In this document: positions 9,357-20,170 of the stretch, in pieces
Layout: each line of letters opens with the position of its first letter
Position numbering within the stretch: position 1 is the stretch's first letter
Source of the DNA: Axinella damicornis
Taxonomy: Eukaryota; Porifera; Demospongiae; Axinellida; Axinellidae
NCBI GenBank assembly: GCA_963931865.1
Contig: OZ007506.1
Span: forward strand, 5,184,696 to 5,248,695
Length of the DNA stretch: 64,000 bases
Direction: 5' to 3'
The notes under the pieces: model-generated
Database searches by the model: none
Seen by the model: the letters and a program-made list of their open reading frames with translations, nothing else
What the model was told of the DNA's origin: nothing
Made by a program: the position numbers and the translations under genes

Positions 9357-10590
9357 GAATTGCCATCAATTGCATCAGAGATGTTGTCAGATGTAAGGAG
9401 CCAGGTTTGCAGCATGTCCACCAGTGTGCTTGCAGTGATGCTCCCACTGTCACTGGAGTAGATCAGTGCATGAACTGGTGAACAGAGCTACGTCTCCAGT
9501 CTCTAGAGGGGTTGGGGGAGCATGTGAGAGAGGTGTTTTGGAAGCTGACTGCTGTGACTTTACAGTCACAGAGGTCCTGGATGATACTGGTCATAGCCTG
9601 ACTGAAAGATGTTGCAGCTCCTGCTGTGAGCTGAGAAAGGGTACGTGGTAGCTAACCATGACTACCACAAGTTATATTACACGGGTTTAATGGTGGTAAA
9701 ATAATATGTGGTGACTTACTGTCCAGTTTTGACACTCCAGGACCACCTCAAGTGCCATTTGTACCTGTAAAATTGCTGTAAGAAAAACAATGTACATCAT
9801 CATCATCACAGTGAAGACACTGTTTGCAGGGGCCCATGGACTGTATGTTATAAGGTATTACGTAGCAAAGTTATCTATACTTTTTTTTTCCTGAATGAGG
9901 ACAATTTTCTCTTCACTGGTGTAGAGACTTTCTACTGTACAGATAGGATGTGACTGCCATGCAGGATGGCCACCCACTGCATTGCACGTGATGGTAGTTG
10001 AATCCTGTACCTCCAGTGCTGGATTCTGCACAGTAGCAGTTGCAGACGGAGCCTCTGCCAAACTGAAAACATATCAACATCACAGTGTGCATACTGCAGC
10101 TATGCAGCTTCACTAGGCCAAGCCATAGGATTATACAACACATGCAGCTCATCATGCGTAATGATTGTTTCCAACTTACCGTACTGATATGGATAACGCA
10201 AGATACAAGTTGAAAATAGTAAATGCTGAGATAGAGCTCAACATAGTCCAAGTAGGCAAAAGACTGTCCAATAGCAGGAAAAAAATAGTAGATATCAACA
10301 TCTGCAACCCCTTCATAAAATCCCAAGTCACTCCCTTCCGTGGCATTGAAAAAGCTAGGGACAAAGTGAATTCTTCTTGTTGTTTCAGAGATGAGTTGGT
10401 TCGGGACCCATCAACTACAGTACCATTGTGGTACCAATGAATCCGGATACTGTCCAAGAGCTGAGGAATGACCGATGGCTTAAATTGCTGGTGAATCATG
10501 AACTTGTCCATGCAGGCGATGGTGATTTTGTTGAAGTATATAGTTATAGAGGCCTGTGCGGCTAGCAGGGGGGTAACAACCAATTTTGAT
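9357..10590 (-). pseudogene. Ig-domain receptor pseudogene (partial duplicate of 33196-34661)
   Basis: Four exon-like blocks match exons 4 to 7 of the receptor gene at 32557-38690: the stalk exon (9357-9630), the small exon (about 9720-9770), an Ig exon (about 9890-10055) and another Ig exon (about 10180-10560, SIRIHWYHNGTVVDG). Damage is clear. The stalk exon is cut by the LTR element and has a 4-bp insertion. The 9890-10055 Ig exon has lost its centre, joining GHPAWQSHP to CTVESL. The 10180-10560 exon shifts frame after SLAF. Exons for the signal peptide, first two Ig domains and cytoplasmic tail are absent. It is a dead segmental-duplication copy. Confidence 0.8.
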
Positions 10591-10593
10591 CTA

Positions 10594-11375
10594 GTAAGGC
10601 CAGCAGTGGCGGACTAGAAATTTTGAAAGGGGGGTTCGATTGGCAGATACACAGCGCACCGCCTTCGGCGGTGCGCAGAGCCGCGAAGCGGAGATCAGTG
10701 CAGTTCGCGCGAAGCGCGGAAAATTTTTTTTACGTGTTCTTTTTAGCGATCAGGAAGCGCTCTCGTAGCATCTCTGCGCATTCTGGACATGTTCCCAGAC
10801 GCAAAGAAGATTGACTAAGTAACCGATGTGTGGGGCTGTTAGCTTCCTTCTTTTCATCGTCGACGGATTACAACCACGTACGTGGACAGTCGATTGAACA
10901 CTGCGTTATTGCTTTATTTTCTAATTATACATAATTATACAGAAACAAAAATAATTGATGTAAAATTAAAATTGTGTAGCAGCGTAAACCTAGCTAGCTC
11001 AAGACCATGTCTGGCTTTCATCTCGCGAACGGTCAAGGTATTACCAACCACAGCCAATGAGCCTCGTCGCCAATATCTACCAGCTGTCCACCGACTGTGC
11101 TGATTTTTCTCGCCATCTTCAGTCACGTGTTCCACTAGCCTCGTCCCCCGGCCCTAGTATTGAAACTGGGAACGAGGCTAGTGCATGGCTAGTCTCGTAC
11201 CCAGGGACGAGACTACGCATGACGGGCTGGGAACGAGGCTAGTCGAATGGCACGCGTGCTAGCGAGCAGCACAGCTCAGGCGTCTGCGGAGAGTTTTCCA
11301 AACAAAAAAGTAAGACACTGAAAAATCTAGTACGGCCATGGCCGTACTAGCCGTACTGGCTCCTACGCCCCTGGG
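10594..11375. mobile_element. Non-autonomous DNA element with GC-rich hairpins
   Basis: Begins near CAGTGGCGGACTAGAAATTT and ends near GTACGGCCATGGCCGTACTA ... GGCTCCTACGCCCCTGGGC. Inside are the hairpins GCGCACCGCC/GGCGGTGCGC (about 10655-10677) and CGCGCGAAGCGCGG. A related stretch lies at 23190-23330. No transposase frame was seen, and terminal repeats are only partly similar, so class is unassigned. Confidence 0.45.
11130..11255. mobile_element. Hairpin MITE cluster, GGGAACGAGGCTAG family
   Basis: CTAGCCTCGTCCC, GGGAACGAGGCTAG, CTAGTCTCGTACCCAGGG and GGGAACGAGGCTAG alternate in inverted orientation. Same family as 3080-3166 and 12590-12725. Confidence 0.5.
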
Positions 11376-11394
11376 CTAGGTATAGTTGGAGGTT

Positions 11395-11810
11395 CAACAA
11401 GAACGTTTCGACCACACTGCGGTGGTCTTCTTCAGTGGTAATACGTATACAATAACAGCACATCAACAGACACTCTTATTGGCAAGACGCGTGACCTACA
11501 GAGGTAGCACGCGACCGGAAATCAAATTAGAGCTGCTGACTGTTCTGTGCACGCGTTGGGGGTGGGGTGTTCTCATGGCTGAGTACATCATACACATGAG
11601 GCAGGATGCCTTCCTCTCGGTTGAGGGGGTTGGGCTGGCTCCTCATGTGCCAGGTCTCCAAGGTGCACCTTTGCCAGAAAAAAGGCATGACAGCCTTCAC
11701 TTGGGTGTTGCCCCAGTCGATGGTGCATGTGTCCTGTGTCTGTACCTCTAGGGGTAAAACAGGTGAATCCTCCCAAACTGTCCTGGTCATATGCATGACG
11801 GCCATTCACT
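11395..11810 (-). mobile_element. Retroelement C-terminal fragment, possibly Penelope-like
   Basis: On the minus strand a short frame reads RCTLETWHMRSQPNPLN then NREEGILPHVYDVL. This resembles the REAI-IR...NRD-G-LP-IYD segment at the end of GIY-YIG-bearing Penelope-like elements. GGTTCAACAAGAACGTTTCG and CCACACTGCGGTGG at 11390-11430 are typical of such 3' regions. It is a fragment only, and the class is tentative. Confidence 0.4.
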
Positions 11811-11879
11811 ATTCTGAGTCTAACAGCTCTCTCCCATAGTTATTAACCACCACATCTTGTGATGCTCTCATCTTTTCCT

Positions 11880-12320
11880 TATCGGTTTGATATAGTGCTC
11901 CGCAAACGATGAATCGTGGTAGACATAGTCCAACAGAGTGCCTGTTCTGGCATTGAAGTCCCCATAAACATTAATATATTGCCTTTGATTGAGAGGTCTG
12001 CTATTTCAGTTTGTAGAAGATGCCATACATTGTCTCTTGAGGAATTATGTGTAGAGGATTCGGGGGTAACGTAAATTACTGAGCAAGTGTAGATATCTTT
12101 TTGACATCAAAAAAAAGTTTTACCCAGAGACGATCTGTACGCTCCGGGCTGTTTATAAATTTATTTTCTATAGTAACAGATCAAGCCTCCTGACCCTCTT
12201 TTAGCCTTTTTGTTTGTACTTGGTCTGTTTATGATGTGCGGAGGTAGTCTTCAATCATGTTCAAGTTGTACAGGGAGATAGGTCTCAGCCATGTTTCATT
12301 TAGCATAATTATGCAGGTTC
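11880..12320 (-). pseudogene. Non-LTR retrotransposon endonuclease (EEP) remnant
   Basis: Minus-strand translation gives ERTDRLWVKLFFDVKK, IYVTPESSTHNS and, in a shifted frame, VYGDFNARTGTLLDYV. GDFNARTG is the hallmark of the apurinic-like endonuclease of LINE elements. There is a frameshift just before that motif, so it is dead. No reverse transcriptase was found next to it. 12320-12590 holds nothing recognised. Confidence 0.65.
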
Positions 12321-12589
12321 TCCGCTACATCGTTTAGTTTATATTCCATGTACAAATTTTAATTGTGTTATATGTGCATAGGGTCTTCTGGCCTGCCTCC
12401 TATTCCAAGATCCCCACCGCTTGTAGCTCGGCGCTGGAGACAGGAATTCGGTCTAAATGTAGCTTTCCTCGTATCATAGTGGATAGGTGAGGTCAAGATC
12501 ACAACTACCATCTTCGGTCCACCTTCTACTACATTAAATGCTTCAACACCGACGACGGAGATAAAACTGCAGATAGCTAGATATGCACC

Positions 12590-12725
12590 GTCTTGTTAGC
12601 CTCGTTCCAGGCAATCGCCCAGCTTTTGGTCGCTCTCGAACGAGGCTACCCGTAACCGTCTTGTGCTGCGGTTTCGAGGGCTGGGGGTAGTCTCGTTCCC
12701 AACCCCTGGGAACGAGGTTCTGTCT
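12590..12725. mobile_element. Hairpin MITE cluster, GGGAACGAGG family
   Basis: TTAGCCTCGTTCCAGGC and CGAACGAGGCTA, then TAGTCTCGTTCCC and GGGAACGAGG, form two consecutive inverted-repeat pairs. Related to 3080-3166 and 11130-11255. Confidence 0.5.
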
Positions 12726-12780
12726 ATTGTACATACGGAGAGAAGCTAACTGTTGAAAAGGAGAGAAGTCCTCACCTAGA

Positions 12781-14040
12781 TCACTGTTGATGATGTAACC
12801 ACAGAGGATCCATTTTCCCACCCTTTCGCTGCTTCTGTGCTGTGTTCTCAAGAAGCACTTTAGACCCTAGCTGCATGACTGGGGGCTGGTGTTTTCGGTC
12901 GTATGTCTCTTTCTGCTGCTTCTGGGCTAAAGCTATATTTGCTTCAGCATCCTTGAAGGCTTCTTCCCTTGACTGGAGTAGCTGATCAATTCTGTGACCA
13001 ATAGATTCAGGATCATCTTCATGTTGAACCTCCAGCTTGGGGTCATGAGGTAGGGCCTCATTGTCGATGGGAAGCTGCATTTCTTGCTGGAAGAGCATGA
13101 AATAGGGTGACTGCTTCGTCGATGCCTGTCGAGATGCTCTGTACCCCATCAGCACAGTGTTGATTTTCTCATCCCAGTCGCTCTGAGACTCATCAACCAC
13201 CTTTTCCAAGCATCGTGTTAGAGTTTGATTAAAGCACTCTGTGAGTCCATTCGTTTGGGGATGGTAGGCACTTGTGATTCGATGCTCAGTGTGGGTTATC
13301 GAATACAGCAGCGATGAGAGTGAATTCACGAACTCGAGACCCTGGTCAGTGATGAGTACCCTGGGGCAGCCCATCCTACACATGACCTATGTGGTAACAA
13401 TAATTATTACGATAAAATTATTCTCCCAATCAGACATTTGGTTACTACAGTACCATAATTTCTGAGTTCCCTTACAGAGTAAATGAACTTCGCAACACCC
13501 AGAGCAGTCTTGTCAGGCAGTGGTGCAGCCTCAGCCCACTTAGTGAACTAGTAATCAGTGAGGGTGACAATGTACTTGTTACCCCTTGGTGTCACTGGCA
13601 TTGGCCCAATAAGGTCCATGCCCACTTGATACCATACTTCGGGCTTGACTGGGATGGGATGAAGAACTCCAGAAGCTTTTTGCAGCTTAAAGTTGTTCCG
13701 CTGGCACTTTTCACATGTGTTGATCTACATGGAAAGAGATGACCAGTATGATATATTATATCGTCAAACAGTGTGGTCATATCTAAGAACTCACGTATTC
13801 GATCACATCCTTGCTGAGACCAGGCCAGTAGTACTTCGACGCCACAAGGTCCAATGTGCGGTTGATTCCAAGATGGGTGAAAGTGAATCTTCCGTCTGTG
13901 GTAGATTCGCGGTCGGTAGTAGTTGCGGAAGAGGCGCCTTGCTTGTCCGAGGTAGTAGTTCTGTCCATAGTGGATCCTTGTGAAGAATCATTGCTCCACC
14001 GTTGTCCTTTTATACTGCGCTTGACAGGTTCTGACATTCG
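12781..14040 (-). pseudogene. Intron-containing Gypsy-integrase-like gene (GIN/KRBA2-like), disrupted
   Basis: Three minus-strand exons: about 14040-13795 (integrase zinc region, HLGINRTLDLVASKYYWPGL), 13724-13476 (CEKCQRNNFKL, then GMDLIGPMPVTPRG, carrying the first catalytic Asp) and 13386 to about 12781 (VLITDQGLEFVNS with the second Asp, then AYHPQTNGLTECFNQ with the Glu). Introns have GTGAGT...GTAG and GTAAGG...ATAG boundaries. The DDE triad is present. Spliced integrase-only genes without reverse transcriptase are known as domesticated Gypsy integrases in animals, while multi-copy relatives also exist. An in-frame TAG (plus-strand CTA at 13548-13550) follows VTLTDY, so this copy should not make full-length protein. 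The start codon and 3' end are uncertain. Confidence 0.7.
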
Positions 14041-14059
14041 AGTTTGGGATGATCGTACC

Positions 14060-14175
14060 GAAATCTCCACCCGCCCGCCGCGAGGGGGCCCCATTCTCAC
14101 GTTGGGGGCCCCAAAATATTAATATTCTGGGGCCCCAGGGGGCCCCATTCTCATGGGGGCCCCAAAATTTTATGA
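14060..14175. repeat. GGGGCCCC-rich inverted/tandem repeat
   Basis: GAGGGGGCCCCATTCTCA occurs twice (about 14082 and 14136), alternating with GGGGGCCCCAAAAT and ATTCTGGGGCCCC, giving a palindromic cluster around AATATTAATATT. Confidence 0.6.
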
Positions 14176-14479
14176 CACCGGTACTGCGTCACGTTACGTA
14201 TATAGTACAGTGTACGTACATTTGCGTGTTTGGGACGTCACGAAAACGCGAACTACTAGTGCATTGTCCTGTCATTGTCCATGATAGTACATATGTACTC
14301 AAGTGGCTGAACCCGTGATCATCATCACCAAGACTGCCCGCGCCCGATGTCGACCGCTAAGTTGCTCCGTGGTCCGTGGTGGCGATCGGTACCGCGCTTA
14401 TGGCAGGCTTCCAGTACTGGTACGACATTAAATTGTTATTGTGGCCCGTGTGGCTGTTGCCTTCGACAAGTCACCTTCT

Positions 14480-14480
14480 C

Positions 14481-14513
<33 letters not shown>
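14480..14513. repeat. Poly-C run (~33 bp)
   Basis: Uninterrupted C run followed by CCACCCACCCC. The length is probably unstable or uncertain in assembly. Comparable C or G runs are at 21252-21281, 40349-40378 and 42476-42503. Confidence 0.9.
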
Positions 14514-14514
<1 letters not shown>

Positions 14515-14630
14515 ACCCACCCCATTAATCATCATCATAACTAGTATTAAATCACGATTAGGTACAGACTTCATTCAGAGTACGGTTAATTGCTAGCGGG
14601 CTATATATAGCCCTCGAATTTTCCCCAGCA

Positions 14631-14813
14631 TGGATCGACTCAAGTGACTGCATGGGGAAAAGGAGGCTCTAAAAACTTTAGTCTTGAACTCTATACTTGA
14701 AATCCCATTCGGCAGATCCAATCATATGCTGTCACATGTGATCTTCAAGTCAATTCGCTCAGTGCAAGCGTTGAGGACTGACTGAAGTCACCTGCGTTTG
14801 CTGCTCTCCAGCA
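14631..14813. repeat. Dispersed repeat, inverted copy of 448-627
   Basis: Reverse-complement relative of 448-627 (see that entry). It is non-coding. Confidence 0.6.
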
Positions 14814-14819
14814 CTAGTC

Positions 14820-15090
14820 ACGCAGGCCAGCCTCTCGCTACACCCACTACGTGGAGAGGAGAGTCTGGGAAAATTTTGTCCCATATGGCTTTTGCATCTA
14901 ACATGCCAGGAATTTCTTGGCATTCAATGGAGCGTGGTTACCACATTAGTATGTGGACCATGCGTCAATGCTTTGCTACTATAGCTACATGCTTCCAATT
15001 ACATTCGCACCCACTTAGCCAGCTGCCCTACTGCTGATTGTGCAATATGAGAACCATATGTGAATTTGCCCAGACTCTCTCCTCCCCACG
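14820..15090. repeat. Dispersed repeat related to 23260-23480
   Basis: Shares GGCAATTTCTTGGC-like, TTCGCACCCACTTAG, CTACTGCTGATTGTGCAA and AGAGTCTGG blocks with 23260-23480, and more weakly with 10720-10870. Class unknown. Confidence 0.5.
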
Positions 15091-15365
15091 AGGTTAGTTG
15101 TCGATTTCACTTCGCTTCGAACATGCGTATTTCCGTGGATTTTCACGACTGTCTGCAGTTGTACTAAATGAATTATTATGACGTAAAAAGCACCTAACCG
15201 GCTTATTTGCATGGTTTTGTGCCAAGTAAAGATTTCCCATTTTTGGAGATGGCAGCTTCTATGTACGCGTATGGCAATCTCGGCAAACACGATGATGCAC
15301 CAACAATTTTGAATGAAAATATGTAGGCTAATAGGGCTACTTGTATATAAATGCTTACCAGTGAT

Positions 15366-15475
15366 GTAGCTTTGTTCCCAGGCGTCCACCCAGTCTCGCA
15401 GCCGTGGAAAAATTTATCCACGGTTGCGAGATAAATCTGGGTGGAGGCCTGGGTACGGTACATCAAAGATGGTCG
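15366..15475. mobile_element. Hairpin MITE
   Basis: GTTCCCAGGCGTCCACCCAG at the left pairs with CTGGGTGGAGGCCTGGGTAC at the right. Inner arms CTCGCAGCCGTGG and CCACGGTTGCGAG also pair. It is a close relative of 16700-16795. Confidence 0.65.
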
Positions 15476-15544
15476 CACAGCTTTAGTATACGGAAAATTT
15501 AAATGTCATGGAAAAGTGATGTGAATGCAATGGGTCTATAATAT

Positions 15545-15735
15545 AATATTATCTCAGATCTTAATTTGACACTTCTCCCAAACTAAAATGGAACCCTCAA
15601 TACATATGTACTATACTCACCCCAGTATAGTGCATGGTATTTAGTTGCTGGCTGTTGATAACCAGCTGCGCATGTTACACGGTGGCTGTTTAAGCATCCC
15701 TGCCTGTTTTTCTGCATTTGATTTTACGTGCTTCT
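15545..15735 (+). repeat. Duplicate of 2055-2260 (ISG12-like upstream segment)
   Basis: Same order and orientation of conserved blocks as at 2055-2260, but here separated from the microexon array by about 1.85 kb. 15740-16700 holds no recognised gene. Confidence 0.55.
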
Positions 15736-16699
15736 ACTCTACTTGTTCTATCATGGGTAGTTAGTGATAAAGCTAGGCCTGATGATGAAATTATCCATGT
15801 AAGGGCGTAGTAGCAACACAACTAGCAAATGAGAAGTAAGTGGATCTGAAAAGTTGCATAATACAATTTGATCTCTGAAATAACTACCGGTATGAGTGGG
15901 TTCTGCTCTTCATCCTCTTGAAACAGACACTCACAGTTTGATCTCCAAGGTGTTTGAGTTATCTTTCTCACTCTCCAGGACACACACACCCTGACATTGA
16001 CGCTATAACTGCCTGCATGTGTATACTGTGTGCATGCAAGTGTGAATTGTGTTTATGTTATAAGCAGCTATCCAGCAATGTATAGTCTACAAACAAGCCA
16101 TACCTGATGACACTGTCAGCTATAGATTCAGTGGTTGGTCCATTGGACAACCATATGGGTTGCATCATCCTACAGTTTTGCAATCTCAATAGAAACACTG
16201 TGGCAATCCAATTGACAGCTACAATGGCTGCTAGCATGCAGCTGTGGATTAATTGCAGGAACATTCTCTCATCCCAATAGCAAATGGCAAAGTTGAAAGC
16301 TAGTCACTGATAGAGTCAGTAGTTATAGTTTGGCTGGTTCATTCAGCACAGTTCACTATTTGGTTCTTTTAAGTGAACATTTCCTTCTGGTAGCTATAAG
16401 GTATCAGAAGTTTAGAGATCATGTCAGTATATAGTTGGCAGCATGTCAACAGCCCGGGCTGTTGTTGGATGTTCAGGCAGGTTGCTGGCTATATACCAGG
16501 GCAGCTGACCATACATAGCTGTGTCAGAACTAGAGCCTAGATGGCCATTCTGAAGATAAACCCCAAGCAACCACATGTTGGTCATGAGTGTTTCCAGCTT
16601 CTTGGCAAGTTGGCCAACCGTCTATAGTTGCAATTGTGGAGTCCATATCGGATTCCTTGAAGGCCATGAAAAGTATCACTATACATTGTTGGAATAGGA

Positions 16700-16795
16700 C
16701 CAGGCCTCCACCCAGATTTTATCTCGCAGCTATGGAGAAAACCACGGCTGCGAGATAAAATCTTGGCAGAGGCCTGCATGGGAATGAGCTAGGCT
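16700..16795. mobile_element. Hairpin MITE
   Basis: CAGGCCTCCACCCAGATTTT pairs with AAAATCTTGGCAGAGGCCTG. Inner arms ATCTCGCAGC and GCTGCGAGAT pair, and the end runs into TGGGAATGAGCTAGG. Same family as 15366-15475. 16800-17580 holds no supported feature. Confidence 0.65.
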
Positions 16796-17584
16796 AGCTG
16801 GATCCCTACATCAAAAGTCATCAATCCTTGCCATCGGTGATCACTACAACAATTGTAAGGTGTGACGTGAGTGACCACTTCACTCACTGCTATTACACTC
16901 AATGGTGTGGCTTTATTTTTGACTATGCACAAGCTCATATATGAGTGCTGACTACCTCCTGCAATTTGCAAGGCACTTGTTCAATCTACAGTACCGCAGT
17001 GGCGAAGAACAAGAGGATCCTAAAAGCTCCCCAGGGTTGACCACTGAATTGAGAAAACAACATCAAATTTTGGAAAGTCAAAGTACACACAACAAAAATG
17101 TAATGAAAACACACTAGTTGCCAAGTTTGTCTCTCATCCTCACACAACACACATTAATGTTGATCTCTTGTTTGACGCACTTGATACTGAGTTGTCAACT
17201 TGGCACTTGCAGAACTTTTGCTGATGCGCAATGAGGTCTGATTCTACTATTTACAGCCACAATGATTCTAGAGCTTTGCAAGTTGCTTGTCCAGTGACTA
17301 AATTATTGGTGTTGCCAACCGTAATTTACCTGAGTTCAACGCCTGTTGCTCGCAGGACACTGAACAAAAATCCCTGCAGAGCTCTGTAAATTTAGCTGAG
17401 AGTTCACTCTGGCATGGCATAAATATATAGGCAAAACCGCAGCACTGGCTTTAGCTACAAATTGGGGTTAATTTTAATGGGCGTCACGTGCACTTGCGTG
17501 CGCATAGCACATTTCCCCTCCATTCTCCATTTTGATTCCATTTCCGTTACCATTTCCATCATTTCTGGTTTTACCACTTCCTGT

Positions 17585-17625
17585 TCAATCACCCTCACAT
17601 CGCTACTGAATAATGATACTTGCAT
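17585..17625 (+). pseudogene. Degenerate microexon copy
   Basis: ACCCTCACATCGCTACTGAA joins directly to TAATGATACTTGC. The acceptor AG is now CG and about 25 nt of the exon are missing. It is the first and decayed unit of the array. Confidence 0.6.
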
Positions 17626-17706
17626 GCTGGCTTTTTATTGTCCTGCCTGTTTTTCTGTGTTCGATTTTTCCATGCATGCTTCTACTCTACATGTTCTACT
17701 ACATAG

Positions 17707-19330
17707 CTACTGAAAAGGATACTACAGACTCTGGAGGATGGAATAATGGTAAACAAATTGATACATGCTGGCTTTCTTTAATTATCCTGCCTGTTTTTCT
17801 GAGTTTAATTTTACCTCTTCACGTTTTACCACCCTCACATAGCTACTGAAAAGGACACTGGAGGAACGAATAATGGTAAACAAATTGATACTTACTGGCT
17901 TTTTAATTATCCTGCCTGTTTTTTCTGCGTTTTATTTTACCTCTTTGTTTTACCACCCTCACATAGCTACTGAAAAGGATACTACAGACACCGGAGGAGT
18001 GAATAATGGTAAACAAATTAATATTTGCTGGCTTTAATTGTGCTGCCTGTTTTTCTGCATTTAATTTTATCTCTTCGTATTCTACCACCCTCACATAGCT
18101 ACTGAAAAGGATACAACAGACACCGGAGGACTGGATAATGGTGCACAAATTGATACTTGCTGGCTTTTTAATTCCGCTTATTTGTGTTTGATGTTCTATC
18201 ACCCTCACATAGCTACTGAAAAGGACACTACAGACACCGGAGGAGCGAATAATGGTAACAAATCGATACTTGCTGGCTTTCTTTAATTATCCTGCCTGTT
18301 TTTCTGCGTTTAATTTTACCTCTTCATTTTCCACCCTCACATAGCTACTGAAAAGGATACTACAGACACCGGAGGAGTGAATAATGGTAAACAAATTGAT
18401 ATTTGCTGGCTTTAATTATGCTGCCGGTTTTTTCTGCATTTAATTTTATCTCTTCGTGTTCTACCACCCTCACATAGCTACTGAAAAGGATACAACAGAC
18501 ACCGGAGGACTGGATAATGGTGCACAAATTGATACTTGCTGGCTTTTTAATTCCGCTTATTTGTGTTTGATGTTCTATCACCCTCACATAGCTACTGAAA
18601 AGGACACTACAGACACCGGAGGAGCGAATAATGGTAAACAAATTGATACTTGCTGACTTTCTTTAATTATCCTACCTGTTTTTCTGCGTTTAATTTTACC
18701 TCTTCATTTTCCACCCTCACATAGCTACTGAAAAGGATACTACAGATACCGGAGGAGCGAATAATGGTAAACAAATTGATACTTGCTGGCTTTCTTTAAT
18801 TATCCTACCTGTTTTTCTGCGTTTAATTTTACCTCTTCGTTTTCCACCCTCACATAGCTACTGAAATGGATACTACAGACACCGGAGGAGCGAATAATGG
18901 TAAACAAATTGATACTGGCTGGCTTTTAAATTCCTTTTTTGCGTTTGATTTTCTACTATACATGTTCTACCCTCACATAGCTACTGAAAACGATACTACA
19001 GACACTGGAGGTAGACCTAGCTGGATGAAATCAGTCCCAGTTCTTTCCATTGCTGGTGCTGTTGCTGTCGGTACTGTAGCCATAGTTGCGGCTCCAATAG
19101 TCCTACCAGCACTTGGATTCGGTGCTGGTGGTGTTGCAGCCGGGAGTGTTGCCGCAGCATGGCAGGCAACCATCGGGAATGTTGCTGCAGGAAGTCTGTT
19201 TGCTAGCCTACAGAGTGCTGGAGTGGCAGGCCTGGCCGGAACAACTTATGTTGGGATAGGAGCCACTGGAGCAGCCGCTGGAGCAGCCGGAGGAGCTGCT
19301 GTCAGGAGGTATGCTGCTTCCAAAGATTGA
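17707..19330 (+). CDS. ISG12/IFI27-like gene, copy B, with ten tandem symmetric microexons
   Basis: Ten near-identical microexons lie at 17707-17748, 17843-17875, 17967-18008, 18099-18140, 18213-18254, 18345-18386, 18478-18519, 18592-18633, 18725-18766 and 18858-18899. Each is flanked by a pyrimidine tract with CACATAG (or ACATAG) and a GTAAAC, GTAACA or GTGCAC donor. Nine are 42 nt and one is 33 nt; all are phase 1 to phase 1, so any number can be included without shifting frame. Each adds a peptide like ATEKDTTDTGGANN. The terminal exon 18981-19330 starts with one more such unit, continues through RPSW into the glycine-alanine-rich ISG12 domain (GFGAGGVAAGS, GNVAAGSLFASLQSAG) and stops at 19328-19330. 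Part of the array repeats as a 379-bp three-unit block. No start-codon exon was identified. Copy A (2268-2748) has only one microexon. Splicing is predicted, not observed. Confidence 0.72.
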
Positions 19331-20170
19331 GCTTTTTCCTGTGCCAGGGCATGACTGCTGTTCTGCGTTAAGAACTCTTTATTGCGTTGACTCAATGACA
19401 TTATGATCTGAGTTACTAGTGGCCACCCGATAATATTTGTTTGTGAAGTATTGTTGCACATAATAATTATCAACAAGAAAATGTTGTATGAATATAGTTG
19501 CATCACTGATCCCCTTTTCCCTAGATTGATCAGCTTTTGCTTGGATATGGCTTTTCTAGGCTTGTAATTTGCCAGGACCAAAGTCATCATGAGCAAGAGG
19601 ATTTGTTGGTCAGTGACAAAGGACGTAATTGCACTTGATCAGGCAGGCATCCACCAGTTTTCAGTTTGCATGGATGACCAAACACAAGACAGTGGAAGGT
19701 TTTATGAAATTGAAATTAACTGTCAAATTGTATTGCAACGGCAATACTTGGAACTATATATATAATTATTATGACTACATCTGTGCTCTTCCTCCTTTTG
19801 GTACCTTTAATTGGGAGTCCTGAGCATGTCTTGCTGCTAAATGGGAGTCATATCAGTTGGCAACTGGCTACATTCGTATACTATAGCAGTGCAACTTACT
19901 GGTATTTAGGGTGAACTCACATTTCACACTGACACCTCAGGTCGATCTTAATCTCATTTCGTGGATATACTTCAGAAGAATGGACAACTTCGAACTTTGA
20001 AATCCACTTGGCTAATACGATGTTCATTTCACAGGAGAGTTTGCAAAATTGAGAGCAAAAGGCACTGGTCATTGTAGATGATTGTTTTTATGTAGCTAAT
20101 TCTGTTGTTGAAACTGTTCATCCATGCATGCAGCTGCATGGCATTGGTTGCTAGCCCTGGACAACTACAA
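19331..20170 (+). repeat. 3' flank of ISG12-like copy B, duplicate of 2749-3760
   Basis: Begins CTGTGCCAGGGCATGACTG as in copy A and keeps collinear blocks to about 20170 (GCATGGCATTGGTTGCTAGCCCTGGACAACTA). Likely 3' UTR and intergenic DNA. 20171-21035 holds no recognised gene. Confidence 0.65.

Noticed and set aside
17903..18641. Minus-strand open frames of ~100 residues across the microexon array
   Set aside because: They read through intron and exon alike in the reverse direction, follow the repeat period and contain no known motif; the plus-strand splice signals explain the conservation.
18213..18899. Interpretation of the microexon array as a plain minisatellite
   Set aside because: The 42-nt blocks keep frame, length and both splice signals, and the one length variant removes exactly 9 nt, which a neutral satellite need not do. 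Not fully excluded without RNA.
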